A stretch of DNA of 12,310 nucleotides, taken from contig USIH01000053.1 of assembly GCA_900554705.1 (NCBI GenBank), positions 1 through 12,310 on the forward strand, written 5' to 3'. Under the pieces are notes generated by a model. That model was given only the letters and a program-made list of their open reading frames with translations, was not told the origin of the DNA and did no database searches. The first letter of the stretch is position 1, and the number at the start of each line of letters is the position of its first letter. Positions 1 through 7,237 of the stretch are shown here, in pieces. Source of the DNA: an uncultured Eubacteriales bacterium (GTDB taxonomy: Bacteria; Bacillota; Clostridia; Oscillospirales; Oscillospiraceae). Position numbers and translations under genes: made by a program.

Positions 1-94
1 CGCGCACAAGACGAAAGTCGGTCATTGGGCATTTGCCTGAGAAGGCCGTGCGCGAGCCGAAGAGGCGCAAGTCAGGAGACCTGCCAGACCGGTC
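1..94 (+). ncRNA. Cobalamin riboswitch, 3' half of the aptamer (5' part outside the window)
   Basis: The B12 box is clear at 69-85: AAGTCAGGAGACCTGCC, a near-perfect match to the conserved 3' element of cobalamin riboswitches, with its own CAGG/CCTG mini-hairpin. Upstream, CGCGCAC (1-7) pairs exactly with GTGCGCG (48-54). This helix encloses a GAC-GAAA-GTC hairpin (10-19), the TCATTG element (22-27, where the family usually has CCACTG), a GGC-ATTT-GCC hairpin (28-37) and TGAGAAGGC (38-46, matching the usual GGGAAGGC). This order is that of the second half of the family consensus. The P1 5' strand and the first conserved half, including the GGTGAAATCC-type element, lie before base 1. The 3' limit is approximate. 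In this class, adenosyl- or other cobalamin binding normally switches off downstream uptake or synthesis genes, so the operon starting at 210 is predicted to be on when B12 is scarce. Confidence 0.9.
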
Positions 95-133
95 GCCGGA
101 GCTTTGCGCGCTATGAAGATCCGGCTGTTTTTT
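95..133 (+). terminator. Putative riboswitch-controlled intrinsic terminator (first hairpin)
   Basis: GCCGGA (95-100) pairs with TCCGGC (120-125). Inside it, after a G/A mismatch, CTT (102-104) pairs with AAG (116-118). The stem is followed at once by TGTTTTTT (126-133), the longest T run in the leader. Its position directly after the aptamer suits a ligand-dependent terminator. The 5' arm sits where the P1 3' strand or an antiterminator could compete, but the P1 partner is outside the window, so the switching mechanism is inferred. Confidence 0.6.
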
Positions 134-146
134 AACGCAGAAAAAC

Positions 147-193
147 GGCTGCGGCATATGGGGAAGACCCCGTGTGCCGCAGTCGCTCATTTT
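147..193 (+). terminator. Strong leader hairpin, second candidate terminator
   Basis: Bases 147-163 pair with 168-184 as an unbroken 17-bp stem with three G-U pairs, closed by an AAGA loop (164-167). GCTCATTTT (185-193) follows, a weak T tract. The hairpin ends 12 bases before the Shine-Dalgarno sequence of the first gene. It could be a second terminator in tandem with the 95-133 hairpin, or a stable 5' structure that protects the mRNA or sets its translation. The stem is seen directly; the role is inferred. Confidence 0.6.
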
Positions 194-195
194 AT

Positions 196-202
196 AAGGA
201 GG
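196..202 (+). promoter_or_regulatory. Ribosome binding site of the first gene
   Basis: AAGGAGG lies 7 bases before the ATG at 210. It fixes the start of the first gene and shows that the reading frame beginning further upstream, inside the riboswitch, is not the gene. Confidence 0.85.
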
Positions 203-209
203 TCGGCCT

Positions 210-2009
210 ATGCGTCGCTACCGTGCCGCAGCAAAGGCGCTTACCGCCGCGCTGCTGCTTCTGATATTGCTCCAGCTCGCGCACGTAGCGGGGAAGCTGT
301 CGCCCTCCGACCGCGCCGCCTCGCTGCCGCAGGCGACGCTCACGCTCTCGGTCGAGCAGCCGCCCACGGACAACACGCAGGAGCCGTCGCAGGAAGAGCC
401 GTCCTCACAGGAGCCGACGGAAGAGACGGAGCCGTCGCAGGAGACCGAAAGCACGCAGCACACCGAGGACGGCACGGTGGGAAGCGAGCGTCGGGAGGAG
501 ACCGAAAACGGCGGAGACACACCCGCAACGGAGCCGGACGTGCTCCCCACCGAGGACGACACCGAGCTGCACATCGTGACGGATCTTGCCGACTGCATGA
601 TCACGTTCGACCGGTTGGAGAATGATACGCTCGCGTTTTACGCCTATCTTGTCAACGCGCAGCCTGATATGTATCTGCGCGTGCGGCTGCGCAACCGGCA
701 GACGCCCGCAAACGGCACGCTGCTGACCGCCTCGGGCAGAAACTACGAAACGACGCTTTCGCGGCAGGACGTCAACTTCATCACCCTCTACGTCAAGCAG
801 GGAAACGCGACCGTACTGGAGCAGACCTACGCCGTCAGCTACGTCGCGCGCAAGGCAGACGAGCTGCACCCGTCCGTCGGGGAGCACCCGCCGACGGTCA
901 CGACCAATTTGGACGGCTTTACCGGCCAGCTCACAAACCGCAATTTTACATTTCTTGTCAAGGCGCGCTCCTATCGGGGCGACGCGCTCTATGCCGACCA
1001 CCTGCTTGTGACGCTCGACGGCAAGACCGTGAGCGCGCCGACCGGCAGCGACGTGTTTGAGTACACGCTGTACTTCGAAAATCCCGACGTGGGCGACACG
1101 GAGGAACACACCGTGAGCGTGCTTGCGTGGGACGACGAGGGCAACTCCGTCTACCGCTCCTATCGCGTGACCTACGCCTTCGTGGACGAGGGCGGCAAGG
1201 TCGGGCACGCGCGCGTTCTGCTCGACGCCACCGTCGTCGGGCTGGATCCGGAGACGCTTGGCGGCACCTATGTCTATGAGATCCGGCAGGATAAGCCCGC
1301 CGCCTATGCCGTCCTTGCAATGCTGCGGGAGTTCGGCTATGAGGCGGATTACGCACGCTCGCCGGACGAGGGCTTTTATCTGCGGCGCATCTCGCGCGGC
1401 GGAATGACGGATTACGCGCAGATCCCCGACGCGCTCTGGCAGAAGATCTTGGACGACGGTCTGAGCCTGACCGGTCAGCACAGCGCAAACTCGCTGGGCG
1501 AATTCGACTACACGCAGGGTGCGGGCTGGATGTACTCGATCAACGGCACGCTCTATGCCGGAAAGGGACTTTCAAACTACTATCTCAGCGACGGCGACAC
1601 GCTCTACCTGCGCTTTACGCTCGCCTATGGCAAGGACATCGGCGGCTACAACGCAAGCGGCGGCAGCTACGGCAGGCTCCCGACCTACTGCGGCCGATGG
1701 ATCAACGGTACCTATATCGACGAGCACGCATGGGGCGACGAGATCGTGCTGGCGGAGGCCACCTGCACGCAGGCAGGCGCTCTGGGGCACGTGTGCGGCG
1801 TCTGCGGCGATACGCGCCGCACGGCGGAGCTTCCGGCGCTCGGGCATGATTTTGTCGAGACGGCGCGTCAGGAGCCGACGGAAACGGAGGCGGGCTGGAT
1901 CGACTATGCCTGCGCCCGCTGCGGAGAACCCAAACGCGATGTTTTGCCGCCAAACGAACCCACCACAACACCAAACGGGAGGAAACGCAATGAAAAAGCG
2001 CTTCGCTGA
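210..2009 (+). CDS. Surface protein with DUF4430 (transcobalamin C-terminal-like) domain and Cys-pair tail
   Basis: 599 residues. A basic N-terminus and hydrophobic segment (residues about 9-28) form a signal peptide or uncleaved anchor; no clean AxA site is visible. Residues 48-118 are an E/T/P/S-rich stalk suited to crossing the cell wall. Two beta-rich, Ig-like regions follow (about 118-213 and 228-325). Residues about 334-479 are a DUF4430 domain, shown by the run GAGWMYSINGTLYAG (437-451) followed by LSDGDTLYLRFT (459-470) and the GKDIGG end. DUF4430 is the family of the beta domain of animal transcobalamin and intrinsic factor. The tail (507-580) has Cys pairs at C529/C532 and C568/C571 in the TCTQAG...CGVCG style also found in the SLH protein at 7238. 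It has no SLH repeats or LPXTG motif. The gene is first after the B12 riboswitch and overlaps the next gene by 20 bases. The predicted role is extracellular binding of a corrinoid or a partner protein; the DUF4430 call is strong, the ligand inferred. Confidence 0.85.
   Translation: MRRYRAAAKALTAALLLLILLQLAHVAGKLSPSDRAASLPQATLTLSVEQPPTDNTQEPSQEEPSSQEPTEETEPSQETESTQHTEDGTVGSERREETENGGDTPATEPDVLPTEDDTELHIVTDLADCMITFDRLENDTLAFYAYLVNAQPDMYLRVRLRNRQTPANGTLLTASGRNYETTLSRQDVNFITLYVKQGNATVLEQTYAVSYVARKADELHPSVGEHPPTVTTNLDGFTGQLTNRNFTFLVKARSYRGDALYADHLLVTLDGKTVSAPTGSDVFEYTLYFENPDVGDTEEHTVSVLAWDDEGNSVYRSYRVTYAFVDEGGKVGHARVLLDATVVGLDPETLGGTYVYEIRQDKPAAYAVLAMLREFGYEADYARSPDEGFYLRRISRGGMTDYAQIPDALWQKILDDGLSLTGQHSANSLGEFDYTQGAGWMYSINGTLYAGKGLSNYYLSDGDTLYLRFTLAYGKDIGGYNASGGSYGRLPTYCGRWINGTYIDEHAWGDEIVLAEATCTQAGALGHVCGVCGDTRRTAELPALGHDFVETARQEPTETEAGWIDYACARCGEPKRDVLPPNEPTTTPNGRKRNEKALR
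1977..1982 (+). promoter_or_regulatory. Ribosome binding site inside the end of the first gene
   Basis: GGGAGG lies 7 bases before the ATG at 1990, within the last codons of the preceding gene. It selects this ATG, which opens directly into a signal peptide, over the much longer in-frame extension upstream, and implies translational coupling. Confidence 0.8.
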
Positions 2010-3084
2010 TCTCTTCGTCATACTGCTGCTCCTGCTTGCGCTCTGTGCGCAGGCCGCCGCAGCTTCCATTCTCGACCCGCTGTGCGGGCTGCTCGGCACG
2101 GATGACCCGCTCGGCTCGGACGCGCTTGTCGCGGGCGACTCCGTCTCCGACTGGACGGCGTTTCTGGCCGGACGGCTCGGAGAGACGACACATCGGGAGG
2201 TCTATCTGGACAAGCTCTGGCGCTACGTCTCCGAACAATATCAGGCCAAAGGCGGGCTGGACGCCGTGCGCGCCACGCAGTGGCACCGCGTCGCGCTGAC
2301 CGTCTTGGCGCTGGGCGCCGATCCGACCTGCTTCGGCACGGACGCGGAAGGCCAGCCCATCGACCTGATCGCCGACGGCACCTACGGCTGGGAGACGACG
2401 CAAAGCCTCGGCACGCAGGGGCTCAACGGCTGGATCTTCGCCCTCCTGACGCTCGACGCGCGGCAGTACACGCCGCCGACGGGCGCGGCCTACACGCGCG
2501 AGGATATGCTCGCGGCGATCCTTGCGGCGCAGGAGGCAGACGGCGGCTTCGGGCTTTCCGCCGGTCAGTCCGACGTGGACATCACGGCCATGGCGCTGCA
2601 GGCGCTCGCACCCTACCGTGCGTCGCACGCCGAGGCGATCGAGCGGGCGCTCGACTTTCTTTCCGCCGCGCAGACCGCGCGCGGAGACTACGATACGGGC
2701 GCGGAGAGCTGCGCGCAGGTGATCCTCGCGCTGTGCGCGCTGGGGCTTGACCCGCGCACCGAGCCGCGCTTTGTCAAGGCGGGCGGCAGCGTCTATGACG
2801 GGCTGCTGCTCTACCGGACGCAGAGCGGCGCATTTTGCCACACGCTCGACACCGCCGCGCAGCCTCTGTCCACGCAGCAGGCGGCGCTCGCGCTGCTGGC
2901 CGTGGAGCGCGGCGGCAGCGTCTACGATCTTACCGGCGTGAGCGTCGAGCCATACGCTTATCGGGAAAACCGGTCGGTGCAGCCGCGCCGCACCGTCTAT
3001 TATTTGCTGGGCGGCGCAGCCGCCGTCTTACTGCTTGCGGGAGGTCTTCTGCTTTGGAAAAGGAAAACATCAACGAGAGAATGA
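1990..3084 (+). CDS. Membrane-anchored extracellular alpha-helical barrel protein (prenyltransferase/squalene-oxidase repeats)
   Basis: 364 residues. A signal peptide (1-25, ending AQAAAA) is followed by an extracellular helical domain (about 45-315) and one C-terminal membrane helix (337-356) with a basic tail KRKTSTRE. Repeat hallmarks are QEADGGFGLS (181-190), DVDITAMALQALAPY (195-209) and the Ala/Leu-rich helices at 241-253 and 296-305. These are typical of the alpha6-alpha6 barrel shared by terpene cyclases, protein prenyltransferases and the N-terminal domain of transcobalamin/intrinsic factor. The cyclase DxDD acid is not seen (DVDITA instead), and no prenyltransferase zinc site is evident, so a binding role is more likely than catalysis. 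No LPXTG precedes the membrane helix. The gene overlaps the DUF4430 gene by 20 bases and its stop overlaps an alternative start of the MoxR gene. It may be the alpha-domain partner of the DUF4430 protein in B12 capture (inferred). Confidence 0.85.
   Translation: MKKRFADLFVILLLLLALCAQAAAASILDPLCGLLGTDDPLGSDALVAGDSVSDWTAFLAGRLGETTHREVYLDKLWRYVSEQYQAKGGLDAVRATQWHRVALTVLALGADPTCFGTDAEGQPIDLIADGTYGWETTQSLGTQGLNGWIFALLTLDARQYTPPTGAAYTREDMLAAILAAQEADGGFGLSAGQSDVDITAMALQALAPYRASHAEAIERALDFLSAAQTARGDYDTGAESCAQVILALCALGLDPRTEPRFVKAGGSVYDGLLLYRTQSGAFCHTLDTAAQPLSTQQAALALLAVERGGSVYDLTGVSVEPYAYRENRSVQPRRTVYYLLGGAAAVLLLAGGLLLWKRKTSTRE
3039..3044 (+). promoter_or_regulatory. Ribosome binding site favouring a TTG start for the MoxR gene
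   Basis: GGGAGG lies 9 bases before TTG at 3054. The competing in-frame ATG at 3081 overlaps the previous stop as ATGA, but has no well-spaced purine-rich site: AAAAGGAAAA ends about 14 bases away. The TTG start also gives an N-terminal helix of the length MoxR proteins normally have before the IVG motif. Confidence 0.55.
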
Positions 3085-3998
3085 TCGCGCAGATCAAAAA
3101 GGTCATCGTCGGCAAGGACGAGATCATACGCAAGGTCTGGATCGCCTTTTTGGCGGGCGGACACGTGCTTTTGGAGGACGTGCCGGGCGTCGGGAAGACA
3201 ACGCTGGCGCTCTCCTTTGCCAAGGCGCTGGGGCTGGAGGTCCGGCGCGTGCAGTTCACGCCGGACACGATGCCCTCCGACATCACCGGCTTTTCCGTCT
3301 TCCAAGGCGGCACGATCCGCTATCAGGCCGGTGCGGTCATGACAAACCTGCTGCTGGCCGACGAGATCAACCGCACCAGCCCCAAAACGCAGGCTGCACT
3401 TTTGGAGGCGATGGAAGAGGGTCAGGTGACGGTTGACGGCGTGACGCACCCGCTGCCCTCCCCCTTCTTCGTGCTGGCAACGCAGAATCCGGTCGGCTCG
3501 GCCGGCACGCAGAATCTGCCCAATTCACAGCTCGACCGTTTCCTGATGCGCCTGTCCATGGGCTATCCCGACCGCGCGCAGCAGGTGGACATTCTGAAAA
3601 ATCGCCGCAGCGGCGACCCGCTGGACGACGTGGAAACGGTCGCCCAGCGCGACGGTCTGCGCGCCGCACGGGAGCGCGCGGAGCAAGTTTTCGTCGCCGA
3701 CAGCATCTATGACTACATCGCCGCGCTGGCCGAGGCCACGCGCGCGCACCCGCTGGTGCAGCTCGGCGTCAGTCCCCGTGCCGCGCTGGCGCTGTGCCGT
3801 GCGGCCAAAGCAAGCGCCTTCGTCGCCGGTCGGGACTTCGTCCTGCCGGAGGATGTGACGGCGCTTCTGGAGAGCGTTTGGGCGCACCGCCTGCTGCTTT
3901 CCTCCAAGGCGCGGCTGGACGAGCGCTCCGCGCAGGACATCCTGACGGAAATTCGGTCGCAAGTCCCCGTCCCGCAGCTTTCGGAGCGCAAAAAATGA
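3054..3998 (+). CDS. MoxR-family AAA+ ATPase
   Basis: 314 residues from the TTG at 3054 (305 if the ATG at 3081 is used). It contains KKVIVGKDEII (15-25), GGHVLLEDVPGVGKTTLA (35-52) with the Walker A GVGKTT, Walker B LLLADEINRTSPKTQ (99-113) with the DE pair, and sensor 1 ATQNPVGSAGTQNLP (142-156) followed by QLDRF (159-163). The C-terminal lid helices include VSPRAALAL (239-247). These features cover the whole usual family length, so the protein should be an active cytoplasmic ATPase. MoxR ATPases act as chaperone-like remodelling enzymes, usually paired with VWA or DUF58 proteins encoded next door, as here: the DUF58 gene starts with an ATGA overlap at this stop. Its client in this operon is unknown. 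The ATPase call is firm; a job in maturing the surface proteins is inferred. Confidence 0.93.
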   Translation: MEKENINERMIAQIKKVIVGKDEIIRKVWIAFLAGGHVLLEDVPGVGKTTLALSFAKALGLEVRRVQFTPDTMPSDITGFSVFQGGTIRYQAGAVMTNLLLADEINRTSPKTQAALLEAMEEGQVTVDGVTHPLPSPFFVLATQNPVGSAGTQNLPNSQLDRFLMRLSMGYPDRAQQVDILKNRRSGDPLDDVETVAQRDGLRAARERAEQVFVADSIYDYIAALAEATRAHPLVQLGVSPRAALALCRAAKASAFVAGRDFVLPEDVTALLESVWAHRLLLSSKARLDERSAQDILTEIRSQVPVPQLSERKK

Positions 3999-5053
3999 CA
4001 TACCTCTGCTTTCTTGCGGCGCTCGGCCTTGCGCTTTTTCTGCGTCCGTCCGCCGCGCTGCTTGCCTGCCTCATCTGCTGCCTCGCGCTGCCGCCGCTTT
4101 CTTGGGGGCTTCTGCATTGCTTCCGCGCGAAGATCGGTCTTTCGCTGTGCGTTCCGTCCGTTGCGCAGAAGGGCGAGGCCGTCACGCTGCGCGCCGAATG
4201 CCGCGCGCCGCGCGCCCTGCGCGGCCGTGTCAGCGTAACGATGCACGTAGAAAACCCCGTGACGGGCGAGGCGGAGACCATCCGCGTGCGCTGCGGCGTG
4301 CCGGTCACGCTCCAAAGCGCGTTTTGCGGCTGCCTGCAATGTGACATCACGCAGGCACGCCTCTGGGAGCCGCTCGGCCTGCTGCCCGTACCGCTCAAGT
4401 GCCGCGCATCGGGACGGATCACCGTCCTGCCGCAGCTGTTTCCCGTCGAGATCCAAATGGATTCCGCGCCCGCGCAGAGTGAGGATTCCAAACAGTACGC
4501 GCAGGATCGTCGGGGCGACGACCGCACCGAGACCTACCAGCTGCGCGACTACGCCGCAGGCGACAGTCTCCGCCTCATCCACTGGAAGCTCTCCGCAAAG
4601 CGGGAGCGCCTGATCGTGCGCGAGGCAGCCTGCCCCGTCGACCGCTCCCTTCTGCTGTTTGTCGAGCGCACGCTGCCCGACGCCACGGCCGCGCAGGCCG
4701 ACGCTCTGATGGAGGCGGCGGCCTCCATCGCGCAGGGGCTGGCGCAGCAGGGCATTCCCTTCCGGCTTTGCTGGAACGAAGACACGATCCGCACGCAGAG
4801 CGTCGCGGACGCAGCGGCGCTGCCCGAAGCATTCGGCGCTCTGCTGCGCTCCCGCACGGCCGCTTCCGGCGAGCGCGGGTGCGAGCAGTATCTGCGCGTC
4901 TGCGGCGCGCCGACGGCCGGACGCGTGATCTATCTCGGAATGCAGCCGCCGGAGGCGGACTTTGCGCAGGCCGCGCCCTGCAAGACCCTTCTGTGTGACG
5001 ATCGCTGCGCCGCGCTGTCGGCGCAGGCTTTACGGATCCTGAGCTGGAGTTGA
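3995..5053 (+). CDS. DUF58 domain membrane protein, MoxR partner
   Basis: 352 residues. The ATG at 3995 overlaps the MoxR stop as ATGA, with GGAG 8 bases upstream. The N-terminus has two close membrane segments (about 3-18 and 20-40), followed by a beta-rich region (45-150). The DUF58 signature is complete at about 174-210: GDDRTETYQLRDYAAGDS, then RLIHWKLSAKRERLIVRE. Downstream is a VWA-like half (about 211-350) in which the metal-binding DxSxS motif is not apparent (CPVDRSLLLFVER at the expected strand), so it probably does not bind a metal there. DUF58 proteins regularly accompany MoxR ATPases and transglutaminase-like membrane proteins, and all three are in that order here. They are thought to link the ATPase to membrane or envelope substrates. 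The specific function is not known. Confidence 0.9.
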   Translation: MTYLCFLAALGLALFLRPSAALLACLICCLALPPLSWGLLHCFRAKIGLSLCVPSVAQKGEAVTLRAECRAPRALRGRVSVTMHVENPVTGEAETIRVRCGVPVTLQSAFCGCLQCDITQARLWEPLGLLPVPLKCRASGRITVLPQLFPVEIQMDSAPAQSEDSKQYAQDRRGDDRTETYQLRDYAAGDSLRLIHWKLSAKRERLIVREAACPVDRSLLLFVERTLPDATAAQADALMEAAASIAQGLAQQGIPFRLCWNEDTIRTQSVADAAALPEAFGALLRSRTAASGERGCEQYLRVCGAPTAGRVIYLGMQPPEADFAQAAPCKTLLCDDRCAALSAQALRILSWS

Positions 5054-5060
5054 GACCAAC

Positions 5061-7220
5061 GTGAGACAAAACATCAAAACGCTGCAACTGACCAAGCCGC
5101 GCCGCACGCCCTGCGGACGTTTCGGCGCGCTTCCGGTCGTGCTGCCCGTCTTTTGCGGCCTGTGGGGGCTGTGGAACGCCGTCTGTCCGACGAACGTTCT
5201 GTGGCTCTTTGTCGGTCTGGCCTCCGCTGCGCTGTGCGCCTGCTTCTCTTGGGAGAAGCGCTGGCAGCGCCTTTCGCTTTTGCTGCTTGCCCTTGCGGGC
5301 GCACTGCTCTGCCTGCTCTTCCGCGCGGCACTCGCGCGGGGGCTGGGCGCGCTGCTCTCCGCCGTGCGCGAGCGGCTGACGCTGCAAACGGGCTATTATT
5401 ACCCGCCTTACGAAAACGCCGCGCGCAACGCGCTGACGGACGCGCTGCTTTCCGTCCTCGCGGGCGCGCTGACGGCTGCCGCCGTGCGCCTTTTCGGCGG
5501 GATCGCGCATCTGATCTGCGCGGCGGGCATTTTGCTTCTGACCATATTCGGCTTTTTGCCGTCAAGCCCTTGGCTGTTTGTATACCTGCTCGGGACGCTC
5601 CTGCTGCTTGTCCTCCGGCGGCGCTTCGGCAGCAGGGCGGTGCTCTGCGCCCTTGCGCTGCTCGCCCTGCTCTCCGCGCCCGCGCTGCTGCTTGCACGCA
5701 GCATCGCACTTAACGAGGCGGGCGCGGCACTCCGGCTGCACCGGCTGCGCTATGAAACGGCGGACAATCCCATGCCGGAGGGGAACCTGCAAGACCTCCC
5801 CGCCTTCCGTCCGTCGCAGGACGCGGCGCTCGCGCTGACGATGACGGACTGGAGCGCCGTCTATCTGCGCGGCTACATCGGCGAACGATACACGTCGCAG
5901 GGCTGGCAGCGGACGCTCGACGCGCAGGACGCGCAGCTGCTCTACACCCTGCAATCAAGCGGCTTTTACCCCTCCGCGCAGTGCGCCGCAGCCTACCGCA
6001 GCGTGGCGGGCGAGGCGGGCACGAGCTTCTCCGTCCACCCCATTGGCGCTTGCGGCGCCTACCGCTATGTGCCCTACGGCGCGGAGCCGGACGCGCAGGA
6101 GCCGCGCGCCCTGCTGACCGAGGGCGGAAGCGACGGCGCGGACGTAACGGGCGCTCTCTTCTCCGTCGCGGACAGCTATCTGCTTCAGACGCGGCTGACG
6201 GGCGCAGACGAGGGCTATATGGCGGCGGAAAACGCCTATCGGCAGTGGGTATACGCGCGCTATCTGGACATTCCCGAAGAGGATGCCGCCCTGCTGCGCG
6301 AACGCTTTTCCATCCCCGACGAAAAGATCACCACGGCACAGGCGCAGACCCTTGTACGCGCATGGGTGGACGCCACGCTGACCTACGACGAGGGCAGCGT
6401 CGCCCGTCAGGGCGATCAGTCTTTCCTTTCCTATCTGCTCAACATCAATCCGCGCGGCTACAGCGTGCAGTACGCGACGCTTGCCACGCTGCTGCTGCGC
6501 TGCTGCGGTATCCCCGCGCGCTATGTGGAGGGCTACCTGCTGCCGCGCGCGGAAGCGGCGGAAATGGAAGCCGGCGCGACCGTGATCCTGACGCAGCGGC
6601 ACAGCCACGCATGGACGGAACTGTACTTGGACGGCGTCGGCTGGATCCCCTTTGACACGACGCCGAACCACCGCGACGAGATCGTCTATGCGCAAGGCTC
6701 CGGCACAAGCAGACCGCAGGAGGAACCCCAGCCGCAGCCGCCGCAGCAGACGGAGCTGCCGGATCGGCAGCCGACGACCAAGGGCGCTGCCGTTTCCCTC
6801 ACCGCGCTCTGGTGGCTGCCGCTGCTGCTGATCGTGCTGTTCCTTTTGCTTCGCTGCGCCGTGCTGCGCAGCCGCCTGCAAAGAAAGCTCCGCTCATTTT
6901 CGGAGGGCGAGGCGCGCGCAGCAAGCCTCGACGCGCTGCGCTACACGCAGACGATGCTCGATTCTCTGGGGCTTTGCGACCGGAATGTTCCGTTTACGCA
7001 GCGCGGCGAGGAGATCGCGGCGCTGCTGGGCACGGAGGTGTCCCGCGTGCAGCCCGTGCTCGCGCTGGCCGCCGTGCTTCTCTTCAGCGACCACGAGATT
7101 ACACCGGAGGATCGGGCGCAGGCGCTCGGCGCGATGCGCTTTGTCCGCTCCGTCTGGCAAAAAAAGCGACCGCCGCACAAGCGTCTTTGGGAGCGCTTTG
7201 TCCGGTGCACCATTCTATAA
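5061..7220 (+). CDS. Multi-spanning membrane protein with transglutaminase-like domain lacking the catalytic Cys
   Basis: 719 residues from a GTG start 7 bases after the DUF58 stop, with GGAG 11 bases upstream. The first 215 residues contain about six to seven membrane segments (near 23-40, 45-62, 71-89, 125-143, 149-165, 170-186 and 193-213). A large extracellular part follows (about 215-580), then one more membrane helix (581-599) and a basic cytoplasmic tail. This is the layout of the transglutaminase/DUF3488-like membrane proteins that go with MoxR and DUF58. The transglutaminase core spans about 450-535: GYSVQYATLATLLL (466-479), GIPARYVEGYLL (483-494), RHSHAWTELYL (513-523) and WIPFDTTP (528-535). 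The His (H516) and Asp (D532) are present, but the nucleophile position holds Ser468 (AGC) where active members have Cys (GYC). A Q/P-rich linker (552-572) precedes the last helix. It is either a non-catalytic binding domain or a Ser variant; no activity is claimed. Confidence 0.88.
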   Translation: MRQNIKTLQLTKPRRTPCGRFGALPVVLPVFCGLWGLWNAVCPTNVLWLFVGLASAALCACFSWEKRWQRLSLLLLALAGALLCLLFRAALARGLGALLSAVRERLTLQTGYYYPPYENAARNALTDALLSVLAGALTAAAVRLFGGIAHLICAAGILLLTIFGFLPSSPWLFVYLLGTLLLLVLRRRFGSRAVLCALALLALLSAPALLLARSIALNEAGAALRLHRLRYETADNPMPEGNLQDLPAFRPSQDAALALTMTDWSAVYLRGYIGERYTSQGWQRTLDAQDAQLLYTLQSSGFYPSAQCAAAYRSVAGEAGTSFSVHPIGACGAYRYVPYGAEPDAQEPRALLTEGGSDGADVTGALFSVADSYLLQTRLTGADEGYMAAENAYRQWVYARYLDIPEEDAALLRERFSIPDEKITTAQAQTLVRAWVDATLTYDEGSVARQGDQSFLSYLLNINPRGYSVQYATLATLLLRCCGIPARYVEGYLLPRAEAAEMEAGATVILTQRHSHAWTELYLDGVGWIPFDTTPNHRDEIVYAQGSGTSRPQEEPQPQPPQQTELPDRQPTTKGAAVSLTALWWLPLLLIVLFLLLRCAVLRSRLQRKLRSFSEGEARAASLDALRYTQTMLDSLGLCDRNVPFTQRGEEIAALLGTEVSRVQPVLALAAVLLFSDHEITPEDRAQALGAMRFVRSVWQKKRPPHKRLWERFVRCTIL

Positions 7221-7225
7221 AAATC

Positions 7226-7231
7226 AGGAGG
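7226..7231 (+). promoter_or_regulatory. Ribosome binding site of the large SLH protein
   Basis: AGGAGG lies 6 bases before ATG 7238, in the only clear gap between genes (17 bases) of the operon. It selects the ATG that opens into a signal peptide and rules out the longer in-frame extension inside the preceding gene. Confidence 0.88.
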
Positions 7232-7237
7232 CGCAGT

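Noticed and set aside
104..625. Open frame starting inside the riboswitch leader
   Set aside because: It runs through both leader hairpins, then out of frame through the first gene, giving an Arg/Ala-rich product with no ribosome site.
405..1481. 358-residue open frame on the - strand opposite the DUF4430 gene
   Set aside because: The + strand frame has a ribosome site, signal segment and DUF4430 motifs over the same bases. The antisense product shows no known motif.
2530..2620. Enzymatic squalene cyclase or prenyltransferase assignment for the second gene
   Set aside because: The repeat fold is clear, but the DxDD acid motif is absent (DVDITA) and no zinc ligand set is visible. Secretion also argues against a terpene enzyme.
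3000..3081. Sortase (LPXTG) anchor at the C-terminus of the alpha-barrel protein
   Set aside because: The hydrophobic helix and basic tail are present, but no LPXTG-like motif precedes them, so a plain membrane anchor is the better reading.
6812..7237. In-frame upstream extension of the large SLH gene
   Set aside because: It lies in another frame inside the transglutaminase-like gene. ATG 7238 has AGGAGG at 6 bases and opens into a signal peptide.
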